Part shown: positions 1 to 5,461 of the stretch, piece by piece
Layout: the number at the start of each line of letters is the position of its first letter
How positions within the stretch are numbered: the first letter of the stretch is position 1
Assembly (NCBI GenBank): GCA_017475845.1
Contig: JAFVEU010000152.1
Span: forward strand, 1 to 5,931
Direction of reading: 5' to 3'
Origin: Lachnospiraceae bacterium
GTDB lineage: Bacteria > Bacillota > Clostridia > Lachnospirales > Lachnospiraceae
Length of the DNA stretch: 5,931 nucleotides
The notes under the pieces: model-generated
The model's input: the letters and a program-made list of their open reading frames with translations, nothing else
Told to the model about the DNA's origin: nothing
Database searches by the model: none
Program-made: the position numbers and the translations under genes

Positions 1-768
1 CTCAGCGGCAGTGTCCGTAGCAGATTCCATGGCCGTACGTCTGGCAGCCAGCTCACTGGCCACAGACACGTTAATACTGGAATAGAGGAGCCCCGCTAAA
101 TACTCGGGAACTATCTCGTTGAAAACGGTCTCGCTGTCCGGTTCGTAGAGGATCAGATCTCTGGGCTTTACGTAATCCCTTCCGTCATCGGCATCCACGA
201 AATCCGACAGGGGAAGCATGGAACTGGCTTCCGGAACCTGGGAAAGCATGGATACGAAGTTGGTGTAGCACAGGAAGACATGCCCGAATTCACCTTCGCG
301 GTAAGCCCTGCACATGAGATTTCCGATCTCGAAGCAGTAGTTGATGCATATCTCTGCAACCTCTGCATAGGCCTCGGAGTAGATGGGGACATTGTGGTGT
401 TTGAAGTACTCTACGGACTTCTTTCCGATGGGAAGCACCGTGATATCCCTGCCCTTTATCTCGCTCTCCATGAACTTAAAGAGGTTGGAGTTGTATCCGC
501 CTGCCATGCCGCGGTCACCGGCAATGACCACGTAGAGCCATTTGTCACTGTTCCCGGGCTTGGTGTAAGGAGAACCGAAATCCAGATTTCCGTGGGCTAT
601 GTCCGTAAGCGTTTCCTTAAGAGTCTTAAGATAGGGCTTACTGGCATCTGCTTTTTCCTTGGCTTTTCTGAGCTTTGAAGCTGCCACCAGCTGCATGGCC
701 TTTGTGGTCTGCATGGTGGTTTCCACACTCTTTATCCGGAGCTTCACAGCCTTCATATTTGCAGCCAT
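1..768 (-). CDS. atpG: ATP synthase F1 gamma subunit (3' end outside window)
   Basis: Gamma is the central rotor shaft of F1: it turns inside the alpha3beta3 ring and links the c-ring to the catalytic sites. The 256 visible codons run open to the window edge. The N-terminal helix (about residues 5-45) carries the family pattern IKSVETTMQTTKAMQLVAASKLRKA. The Rossmann-like middle part has VIAGDRGMAGGYN (81-93), the counterpart of the usual GDRGLCGGYN. The C-terminal helix begins with ELAARRTAMESATDTAAE (239-256), normally followed by about 30-35 more residues ending in a QASITQE-type helix, so only that tip is missing. The ATG at 768 is chosen because AGGAGG (775-780) lies six bases upstream; that site directly follows the atpA stop, leaving a 12-base gap and suggesting translational coupling. 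No frameshift is seen. Identification is secure. Confidence 0.97.
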   Translation of the reverse strand, partial: MAANMKAVKLRIKSVETTMQTTKAMQLVAASKLRKAKEKADASKPYLKTLKETLTDIAHGNLDFGSPYTKPGNSDKWLYVVIAGDRGMAGGYNSNLFKFMESEIKGRDITVLPIGKKSVEYFKHHNVPIYSEAYAEVAEICINYCFEIGNLMCRAYREGEFGHVFLCYTNFVSMLSQVPEASSMLPLSDFVDADDGRDYVKPRDLILYEPDSETVFNEIVPEYLAGLLYSSINVSVASELAARRTAMESATDTAAE

Positions 769-780
769 GTAGTTCCTCCT

Positions 781-2304
781 TTAAGCCTTTTTGCTGATAA
801 AATCTGCTGTGTAAGCTTCAAGGGCGGACTTAAGCTTGTCATTGTCCGCATCCTCCAGCTTTCCGGTATTCCGGATGGCGTCCATTGCAGCCTTTCCGTC
901 CGGAGAATTCTCAAGGAACTCGAAAAGTCCCTTTTCATACTCTTTGATGTCGGAAACATTAACATCGGCCAGGATGTTATTGATCACCGCATAGAGGATG
1001 GCGATCTGCTTCTCAACGGGAACAGGCTCGCTCTTGCCCTGCTTTAAGACTTCAACGATACGCTCTCCCTGAGCCAGACGGGACTTGGTATCCTCGTCCA
1101 GATCGGAACCGAACTGGGCGAAGCTCTGAAGCTCTCTGTACTGGGAATAAACCAGCTTCAGGGTACCCGCAACCTTCTTCATGGCCTTGATCTGGGCATT
1201 ACCGCCCACTCGGGATACGGAGATACCGGGGTTAACGGCCGGCATGATACCTGAGTGGAAGAGCTCGGTCTCAAGGAAGATCTGTCCGTCTGTAATGGAG
1301 ATAACGTTTGTAGGGATGTAGGCGGAAACGTCACCCGCCTGGGTCTCTATAATGGGAAGGGCCGTAAGGGAACCGCCGCCCTTTTCATCCGAAAGCTTGG
1401 CTGCACGCTCCAGAAGCCTTGAATGCAGATAGAAAACGTCTCCGGGATAAGCTTCACGCCCCGGGGGCCTTCTGATCAGCAGGGAAAGTGCTCTGTAAGC
1501 AACCGCATGCTTTGAAAGATCATCATAGATGATAAGGACATGCTTGCCCTTATTCATGAAATATTCACCCATGGCGCAGCCCGTATAGGGTGCTATGTAC
1601 TGGAGGGGGCTGGGCTCTGAGGCGGTAGCTGCCACAACGATGGTGTAATCCATGGCGCCGCCGGCTTTCAGATCTGCCACGAGGGAAGTGACCGTAGACC
1701 TCTTCTGGCCTATTGCCACATAGATACAGATAACATCTCCGCCCTTCTGGTTTAAGATGGTATCCATTGCGATACTGGTCTTACCTGTCTGACGGTCGCC
1801 GATTATCAGCTCACGCTGACCCCTTCCGATGGGGATCATGGAGTCGATAGCCTTGATACCGGTCTGCAGGGGCTCCTTAACCGGCTGTCTGTCAATGATG
1901 CCGGGAGCGGGAGATTCCACGGGACGGTATTCGTTTGACTCAATAGGACCTGCCCCGTCTATGGGCTGGCCTATGGCGTTTACGACACGCCCGATCATTG
2001 CTTCACCTACGGGTACGGAAACCACCCTTCCGGTGCGCTTAACGGTCTGTCCTTCGCTGATACCTGTGTCCTCACCGAACAGAACTGCGGAGACCACAGT
2101 TTCTTCAAGGTTCTGGGCCATACCGAAGGTGCCGTTCTCAAATTCCAGAAGCTCTCCGGACATGCAGTTCAAAAGGCCGCTGACACGGGCGATACCGTCT
2201 CCTACAGTGAGGACCGAGCCGGTCTCGTTCTGTATGATGGCATTCTGATAGTTTTTGATCTGGCTCCGGATAACCTCGGAAATCTTTTCCGGTTTTAATT
2301 CCAT
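781..2304 (-). CDS. atpA: ATP synthase F1 alpha subunit
   Basis: Alpha forms the F1 hexamer with beta. It binds nucleotide at the non-catalytic sites and supplies the arginine finger to the catalytic ones. The protein is 507 residues, normal for the family. An N-terminal beta-barrel (about 25-93) includes GSVLTVGDGIARVSGL. The nucleotide-binding domain has the P-loop GDRQTGKT (169-176), the Walker B region LIIYDD (257-262) and the alpha/beta signature PAVNPGISVS (355-364). The arginine finger is Arg365 in SRVGG. A helical C-terminal domain follows from about residue 375. All key residues are present. The ATG at 2304 is preceded by AAAGAGG about ten bases upstream and lies 24 bases after the atpH stop. 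The N-terminal MELKPEKISEVIRSQI is the usual start, which binds delta. Alpha is told from beta by GDRQTGKT, where beta has GGAGVGKT. Confidence 0.99.
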   Translation of the reverse strand: MELKPEKISEVIRSQIKNYQNAIIQNETGSVLTVGDGIARVSGLLNCMSGELLEFENGTFGMAQNLEETVVSAVLFGEDTGISEGQTVKRTGRVVSVPVGEAMIGRVVNAIGQPIDGAGPIESNEYRPVESPAPGIIDRQPVKEPLQTGIKAIDSMIPIGRGQRELIIGDRQTGKTSIAMDTILNQKGGDVICIYVAIGQKRSTVTSLVADLKAGGAMDYTIVVAATASEPSPLQYIAPYTGCAMGEYFMNKGKHVLIIYDDLSKHAVAYRALSLLIRRPPGREAYPGDVFYLHSRLLERAAKLSDEKGGGSLTALPIIETQAGDVSAYIPTNVISITDGQIFLETELFHSGIMPAVNPGISVSRVGGNAQIKAMKKVAGTLKLVYSQYRELQSFAQFGSDLDEDTKSRLAQGERIVEVLKQGKSEPVPVEKQIAILYAVINNILADVNVSDIKEYEKGLFEFLENSPDGKAAMDAIRNTGKLEDADNDKLKSALEAYTADFISKKA

Positions 2305-2328
2305 AATCTGTATACCTCTTTCCTTTTA

Positions 2329-2868
2329 CTACAGGACAATATCGTCCACTCTGCGCCTGAGCTCGTTTAAGCGGCCCTGAACGGAACCGTCATAGAGCTT
2401 GCCTTCCACCAGGACCTTGATGCCTCCAAGGAGCGCAGGGTCTTTTTTCTCTGTAAGCAGTACTTTCTTGCCTGTAATCTTTTCAAGCCTGGCAATAAGC
2501 GAAGCTTTCTCATCATCACTCAGATCCCCGGGGGTTATGGCGACAGCGTCACAGATGCCCTTGTCGTCATTATAAAGGGAGCGGTAAGTCTTAAAGCATG
2601 AACCGAATTCCCTTAAAAAGCCCTTTTCGGTAAGGATCTTTATGAAATTAAGGAGATAGGTGTCCACACTGTCCCCAAAGGCTTCGTCCAGGAGCTTCAG
2701 CCGCTCGTTCCGCGGTATTGAAGGCTCGGAGAGCAAACGGATATAGTCGGGATTATCATTGAAGAGATCCCGGACTGTCTCCATTTCATCGAGGATGGTC
2801 TGATCCAGTCCTTCCGCCTTTGCAAGATCGTAGAGGCTCTTACCATATATTTCCCCGGCTTTCGTCAT
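2329..2868 (-). CDS. atpH: ATP synthase F1 delta subunit
   Basis: Delta sits on top of F1 and joins the alpha N-termini to the b-subunit stalk as part of the stator. The protein is 179 residues, typical for bacterial delta (OSCP family). The N-terminal helical domain opens with AGEIYGKSLYDLAKAEG (4-20), the usual Y-x-x-ALF-x-LA type start, and continues to about residue 105. The C-terminal domain contains the family signature from 144 to 166, with key elements DPALLGGIKV and DGSVQGRL. The start ATG at 2868 overlaps the atpF TGA stop by four bases (ATGA at 2865-2868), a classic coupled arrangement fitting the need for matched b and delta. A GGTAGGTGA stretch just upstream is a moderate ribosome site. 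Nothing is missing. Confidence 0.98.
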   Translation of the reverse strand: MTKAGEIYGKSLYDLAKAEGLDQTILDEMETVRDLFNDNPDYIRLLSEPSIPRNERLKLLDEAFGDSVDTYLLNFIKILTEKGFLREFGSCFKTYRSLYNDDKGICDAVAITPGDLSDDEKASLIARLEKITGKKVLLTEKKDPALLGGIKVLVEGKLYDGSVQGRLNELRRRVDDIVL

Positions 2869-3368
2869 GACGCTTCACCTACCTTGCTTATGAAGTCATC
2901 AATGAGCTTCCTGTGGTCAGCCTCGTTGATCTCTTTTTCAACAACTTTACCGGCGATATCAAGGGCAAGAGAGCTGATCTCATCCTTTGCCTCGTTGACA
3001 GCCTTTTTCTTTTCCTGCTCAATGTCAGCCTCAGCCCTGACCTTGATGTCATGAGCTTCGGTCTCGGCATCCTTTATCATCTTATCGGCAGTGACCTGCG
3101 CATCCTTCTTCGCATCGGAAATGATGCGGGCAGCCTCGGCTTTTGCCCCGTTCATGTGCCCTTCATATTCCTCGCGGATCTTGTCGGCATCCTCTTTGGC
3201 AGTCCTGGCGTCTTTTATCTCCTTATCGGTAAGAGCCTGTCTTTTTTCGAGAATGTCATTAACCGGCTTAAAAAGGAAGCGCTTGATAAGATACATCTGG
3301 ATGAACAGGTTAAGGATCTGGGCTATGAAAGTCCAGGGTACTATTGTTACTAAATCCTGTGTTTCCAT
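2865..3368 (-). CDS. atpF: ATP synthase Fo b subunit
   Basis: Subunit b is the peripheral stalk: a homodimer anchored in the membrane next to subunit a and reaching up to delta. The 167 residues show one N-terminal membrane helix (about 8-29), then the conserved juxtamembrane element RFLFKPVNDILEKRQ (30-44). A long charged, alanine-rich helix follows (about 40-145) with many K/E/D heptad-like positions, the dimeric coiled coil. The C-terminal part (about 133-163) matches the delta-binding region, with SLALDIAGKVVEKEI. Length is normal (150-170). The ATG at 3368 lies 21 bases after the atpE stop; only a weak purine stretch (AAGAAAGTGAG) precedes it, so it may depend on ribosomes leaving atpE. 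Only one b gene is seen, so a b homodimer is likely rather than the b/b' pair of cyanobacteria. Confidence 0.97.
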   Translation of the reverse strand: METQDLVTIVPWTFIAQILNLFIQMYLIKRFLFKPVNDILEKRQALTDKEIKDARTAKEDADKIREEYEGHMNGAKAEAARIISDAKKDAQVTADKMIKDAETEAHDIKVRAEADIEQEKKKAVNEAKDEISSLALDIAGKVVEKEINEADHRKLIDDFISKVGEAS

Positions 3369-3389
3369 AGAATCTCACTTTCTTAAAGC

Positions 3390-3671
3390 TTACTGAAGGT
3401 AATTCATGAACATTCCGGGAGCAACGAAGATCAGAAGCAGTCCGGTAACGAAACCGTAGATACCTGTGGTCTCTGCAATGGCGCAGCCCAGCAGCATTGT
3501 ACTGGTAACATCACCCTTGCATTCAGGCTGACGGCCTATGGCTTCAAGAGCTTTTGATACCGCATTACCTTCTCCGATACCGGGGCCGATACCTGCGATA
3601 AGAGCAGCGCCTGCACCAATGCCGCATCCGGCCAGTGCGATACCTCTTGCTAATAACTGAAAATCACCCAT
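3390..3671 (-). CDS. atpE: ATP synthase Fo c subunit, Na+-type with two carboxylates
   Basis: Subunit c forms the ion-carrying rotor ring. The 93 residues make a hairpin of two membrane helices (about 5-46 and 54-84) joined by the polar loop RQPE (47-50), which contacts gamma and epsilon. Helix 1 has the glycine-packing motif GIGPGIGEG (27-35). Helix 2 has the ion-binding AIAETTGIY (64-72) with the essential Glu67. By alignment from memory with the Ilyobacter tartaricus c subunit (offset +2), Glu67, Thr68, Thr69 and Tyr72 occupy the positions of Glu65, Ser66, Thr67 and Tyr70, the known Na+ signature. Gln32 is replaced by Glu34, as in Fusobacterium nucleatum. The codons are clear: GAA at 3570-3572 and GAG at 3471-3473. 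Na+ coupling is therefore inferred; H+ use at low Na+ cannot be excluded. The ATG at 3671 has AGGAGG nine bases upstream. Confidence 0.98.
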   Translation of the reverse strand: MGDFQLLARGIALAGCGIGAGAALIAGIGPGIGEGNAVSKALEAIGRQPECKGDVTSTMLLGCAIAETTGIYGFVTGLLLIFVAPGMFMNYLQ

Positions 3672-3679
3672 TACTGTTG

Positions 3680-3725
3680 TCCTCCTTATGTTTAGTGTAA
3701 ATGTGATTTATTGTTTATCCTCCTT
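3680..3725 (-). promoter_or_regulatory. Duplicated Shine-Dalgarno and G-free leader of atpE
   Basis: Two identical octamers AAGGAGGA lie at 3680-3687 and 3718-3725, 38 bases apart. The first is nine bases before the atpE ATG (from its AGGAGG) and is the working ribosome site. The second has no ATG, GTG or TTG within reach, so it serves no reading frame that I can see. The 30 bases between them (3688-3717, minus strand) contain only A, C and T, so the RNA there should be unstructured. The layout resembles a translation enhancer or ribosome standby site. The atpE leader of E. coli is also known to enhance translation, though its sequence differs. The function here is inferred. Confidence 0.55.
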
Positions 3726-3730
3726 CAGGG

Positions 3731-3759
3731 TTTGCAATCGGGTGGAAACCGATTGCAAA
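3731..3759. repeat. Hairpin D of atpB-atpE spacer (11 bp stem)
   Basis: This is a perfect inverted repeat, TTTGCAATCGG (3731-3741) and CCGATTGCAAA (3749-3759), with a seven-base loop. In the atp transcript it is the last of four hairpins, ending five bases before the upstream AAGGAGGA. It abuts hairpin C with no spacer. No T-run follows the stem on either strand, so it is not an ordinary terminator. Confidence 0.85.
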
Positions 3760-3774
3760 TCCGGCTTCGCCGGA
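3760..3774. repeat. Hairpin C of atpB-atpE spacer (6 bp stem, GAA triloop)
   Basis: TCCGGC (3760-3765) and GCCGGA (3769-3774) pair perfectly around a three-base loop, which reads GAA on the transcribed strand. The core GCGAAGC is the known exceptionally stable mini-hairpin type. It touches hairpins B and D on both sides without spacer bases, so the three could stack end to end. Confidence 0.8.
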
Positions 3775-3795
3775 CAACTTCCTTTCAGGAAGTTG
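3775..3795. repeat. Hairpin B of atpB-atpE spacer (9 bp stem, GAA triloop)
   Basis: CAACTTCCT (3775-3783) and AGGAAGTTG (3787-3795) pair perfectly around a three-base loop that again reads GAA on the transcribed strand, like hairpin C. The AGGAAG in the stem is not positioned before any start codon. Confidence 0.85.
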
Positions 3796-3802
3796 CCATA
3801 TC

Positions 3803-3834
3803 GGGATAAAAAATCTGAATGGATTTTTTATCCC
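3803..3834. repeat. Hairpin A, overlapping the atpB stop codon (13 bp stem)
   Basis: GGGATAAAAAATC (3803-3815) and GATTTTTTATCCC (3822-3834) pair perfectly around a six-base loop. On the minus strand the first arm contains the last codons of atpB and its TAA stop (3828-3830), so ribosomes finishing atpB would keep this hairpin open. A run of six T lies inside the second arm rather than after the stem, which argues against a standard intrinsic terminator. Confidence 0.85.
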
Positions 3835-4577
3835 TCAGATGCGTTGGCGATATACATTATCGTCAGCATTGAGAAGATGAACGCCTGCATAACTCCCGTG
3901 AACCAGTCGAAATAGACCGAAAGGATCGCGGGGATACCCACATCCAGAATGGGGATATGGGCCAGAGTACCGTTGATATGTATCAGTATGGCGGATGAAG
4001 CCACCGCCAGGCTGGCGTAGATAAGACCGTTAATGACTATACCCGATAAGATGTTGCCGAAGTGACGGCAGGCCATGCTCACCGGGGTAGCAAGCTCCGA
4101 CAGTATATTAAAGGGAGTCATAACGGCGATAGGCTCGGTAAAGCCCTTCATATAGCCCAGAACGCCGCCCGCCTTTATCTTTTCCATGGTGATCATTATG
4201 AAAACCACTATAGCCCAGGCAGCTTCCGTGGAAAGATCCGCGGTAGGGCTTCTTAAGCCCGTAAGGCTTATAAGATTTGAAATAACGCTGGTGGTAAAGA
4301 GTGCGGCAACGAAGGGAATGAGTTTGTCGAATTTTCTGGTTCCCGTGTTGTTCCGGACAAAATTATTTGCGGTCTCCACCAGCATTTCAGCTATGGCCTG
4401 TCTTTTGGTGATGTTTTCCACCCGCATGTTCCTTGTAAGGAAGATGCAGAGCAGGGTGATCACAGCCATAACTATCCAGCTGACGACCAGAGTCTCGTTG
4501 ATGGTGAAATCACCGAGGACCGGGATTCCGGTGGGGATCCGGGCAAATATTCTGGCACCATTGATCTCTACATTCAT
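3828..4577 (-). CDS. atpB: ATP synthase Fo a subunit
   Basis: Subunit a is the membrane stator that holds the two ion half-channels against the c-ring. The protein is 249 residues with five to six hydrophobic segments (roughly 29-48, 86-106, 118-133, 152-168, 175-198 and 208-243). The essential stator arginine is Arg171 in ACRHFGNILSG, the counterpart of E. coli Arg210 in LRLFGNMYAG; the neighbouring Leu is His here. The last helix has Gln231 in MQAFIFSMLTIMY, matching the conserved E. coli Gln252 region. Both key residues are present, so the subunit should work. ATG 4577 is the only standard start in frame after the atpI stop. Its ribosome site is weak: AAGGA (4594-4598) is 16 bases away. 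The stop codon lies inside hairpin A. The gap to atpE is 156 bases, by far the largest inside the operon. Confidence 0.97.
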   Translation of the reverse strand: MNVEINGARIFARIPTGIPVLGDFTINETLVVSWIVMAVITLLCIFLTRNMRVENITKRQAIAEMLVETANNFVRNNTGTRKFDKLIPFVAALFTTSVISNLISLTGLRSPTADLSTEAAWAIVVFIMITMEKIKAGGVLGYMKGFTEPIAVMTPFNILSELATPVSMACRHFGNILSGIVINGLIYASLAVASSAILIHINGTLAHIPILDVGIPAILSVYFDWFTGVMQAFIFSMLTIMYIANASEG

Positions 4578-4618
4578 CTTTGCTGAAATACCATCCTTTC
4601 CGATGTCATAAAGGCCAT
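4574..4618 (-). other. Possible 14-codon coupling ORF between atpI and atpB
   Basis: An ATG (4616-4618) follows the atpI TAG stop with no intervening base, in the same frame. It opens 14 codons (MAFMTSERMVFQQR) whose TGA overlaps the atpB ATG as ATGA. This could carry ribosomes from atpI to atpB, whose own ribosome site is poor. A frame this short can arise by chance, and the peptide resembles nothing I know. Confidence 0.2.
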
Positions 4619-5053
4619 CTATTCAGAACCCTTATTAACACTTACCTGTCCTTTCCTTAAAGAAAGGATCCCCCGGCATTTGATGAGTATACTGGGGAAA
4701 AAGAGGGGGATAAGTCCGGCGGCTCCGTTAAATACGGGAAGGGCAAAAGCAAGCACCACCCAGATGAGCTGCAGGAGCATACGGTTCCTGTAGCTTACGG
4801 TCATAATGCTTCTGGCCTTTCCTTCATCCTCCGTGGATGCCACCTTCTGAACCGTAAGAGCCATCCAGAAGAAGTTGAAAACGGACACCAGACATCCCAA
4901 AATCCCGCTTATCAGTACTTTCGGCACAAAAGGGACTGAAAGCGGAGTAAACCTGTCCAGTAAAAAGAAGAGAAGCAGCATCAGCGCTGTCAGTATCAGG
5001 GAGCCTGCGGAGATAAATGCGGTCTCCTTTTTCACTGCTTCCTGTAATCTCAT
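4619..5053 (-). CDS. atpI: ATP synthase accessory protein AtpI
   Basis: AtpI is a small membrane protein usually encoded at the head of atp operons. In some bacteria it helps assemble the c-ring, including the Na+-type c11 ring of Propionigenium, and it is linked to Mg2+ handling in others. The sequence shows 144 residues with four hydrophobic segments (about 12-32, 45-67, 91-108 and 110-127), a charged loop at 72-91 and a basic, polar C-terminus, which is the usual AtpI layout. The sequence itself is poorly conserved, so the call rests on topology, size and place. The frame stays open upstream to an ATG at 5152, but that start would overlap the atpZ-like gene by 74 bases and add a basic, non-membrane stretch. 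MRLQEAVKK at 5053 is preferred: it leaves a 25-base gap and has AGAAAGG about 13 bases upstream. Confidence 0.82.
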   Translation of the reverse strand: MRLQEAVKKETAFISAGSLILTALMLLLFFLLDRFTPLSVPFVPKVLISGILGCLVSVFNFFWMALTVQKVASTEDEGKARSIMTVSYRNRMLLQLIWVVLAFALPVFNGAAGLIPLFFPSILIKCRGILSLRKGQVSVNKGSE

Positions 5054-5078
5054 AAAAACAAAAGAACCTTTCTGGTCA

Positions 5079-5375
5079 TCAAATATGGTGGTTATAGTAA
5101 ACACCTTTTCTGCGCATCTTCCGGGAGGAGCTGCCCTCCTTTTTCTGCACATAAAGGTAAAATTTATATGCGGTCATAAACGAAGCGCCAATTCCCAGTA
5201 TAAAACCGGGGATAAACACCCACGCTCCGGCTATCTGACGGGATACCAGAAAGTAGCAGAGAAAAGTACAGATCAAAAGGGGCATGATAAGGGAAAGGCC
5301 GAACTGGCCGACAAGAGCTATGTTATTTAAGATACGGAAACGCTCCCCTGCCTTATTATTATCCGAAATGACCAT
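5079..5375 (-). CDS. atpZ: AtpZ/AtpI-family small membrane protein
   Basis: This is a 98-residue protein with two membrane helices (about 18-43 and 50-74). The second has the glycine-rich run GAWVFIPGFILGIGASF (50-66), typical of AtpZ (PF09527-type) proteins at the head of ATP synthase operons. A basic tail (KKEGSSSRKMRRK) follows. AtpZ has been linked to Mg2+/Ca2+ transport and to assembly or stability of the synthase together with AtpI; the exact role is unsettled. It is the first long gene after the atp promoter. ATG 5375 is the first start after an in-frame stop, but it has only a G-run one base away. A good GGAGG (5399-5403) is set for a different ATG at 5394 in another frame, so either the start is coupled to that short frame or a one-base error or slip lies in the CCCCC at 5378-5382. 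Family assignment rests on topology, the glycine motif and context. Confidence 0.75.
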   Translation of the reverse strand: MVISDNNKAGERFRILNNIALVGQFGLSLIMPLLICTFLCYFLVSRQIAGAWVFIPGFILGIGASFMTAYKFYLYVQKKEGSSSRKMRRKGVYYNHHI

Positions 5376-5394
5376 GTCCCCCGCTGGATTTCAT
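5359..5394 (-). CDS. Possible leader peptide of the atp operon (11 aa)
   Basis: ATG 5394 has a strong GGAGG (5399-5403) four bases upstream and opens MKSSGGHGHFG, ending in three TAA codons in a row (5353-5361). It overlaps the start of the atpZ-like gene in a different frame. A further in-frame ATG at 5415 would give 18 residues but lies only about six bases from the predicted transcript start. It may be a coupling leader, or the true start of atpZ if one G of the five-G run is an extra base. The peptide itself is not recognised. Confidence 0.3.
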   Translation of the reverse strand: MKSSGGHGHFG

Positions 5395-5427
5395 CTGCCC
5401 TCCGATATCAGGCATCTGTATCATAGT

Positions 5428-5456
5428 ATTTTAACTTATCGTATATTTTAAGTCAA
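5428..5456 (-). promoter_or_regulatory. Sigma-70/SigA-type promoter of the atp operon
   Basis: On the minus strand TTGACT (5451-5456) and TAAAAT (5428-5433) are 17 bases apart, each one base off consensus. Transcription should start near 5421, giving a leader of about 27 bases to the ATG at 5394 and about 46 to the ATG at 5375. It is the only convincing promoter I see for the minus-strand genes. The activity is predicted, not shown. Confidence 0.75.
5431..5456. promoter_or_regulatory. Operator-like dyad across the atp promoter
   Basis: TTAACTTA (5431-5438) and TAAGTCAA (5449-5456) are inverted repeats matching at seven of eight positions, with a 10-base AT-rich spacer. The dyad overlaps both the -10 and -35 boxes, a position typical of repressor sites. 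Because the boxes themselves make up much of the arms and the region is AT-rich, chance is possible. Confidence 0.3.
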
Positions 5457-5461
5457 TGTGG

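Noticed and set aside
280..678. Open frame of 132 codons on the plus strand
   Set aside because: Antisense to atpG, which has clear family motifs throughout.
1829..2248. Open frame of 139 codons on the plus strand
   Set aside because: It lies fully antisense to atpA and is explained by the codon bias of that gene; no ribosome site or family resemblance.
2913..3353. Open frame of 146 codons on the plus strand with hydrophobic stretches
   Set aside because: It is the antisense of the charged coiled coil of atpF, where Lys/Glu codons read backwards give Phe/Leu. A shadow, not a membrane protein gene.
3803..3834. Hairpin A as an intrinsic terminator ending transcription after atpB
   Set aside because: The T-run is inside the stem and no T-tract follows it; the essential atpE-to-atpG genes lie downstream with no other convincing promoter.
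3731..3834. CRISPR array or tRNA-like element
   Set aside because: The hairpins differ in sequence and length, there are no repeated units with spacers, and no cloverleaf can be drawn.
3688..3915. Plus-strand open frame of 75 codons across the atpB-atpE spacer
   Set aside because: It reads through the hairpins and into atpB antisense; no ribosome site and no protein-like character.
4186..4611. Plus-strand open frame of 141 codons over atpB
   Set aside because: Antisense to the conserved a subunit, with no supporting signals.
5054..5152. Extension of atpI to an upstream ATG at 5152 (177 residues)
   Set aside because: It would overlap the atpZ-like gene by 74 bases, and the added residues are basic and proline-rich, unlike AtpI N-termini. 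ATG 5053 fits size and topology better.
4875..5330. Plus-strand open frame of 151 codons over atpI and the atpZ-like gene
   Set aside because: Antisense to two genes supported by order, membrane topology and spacing.
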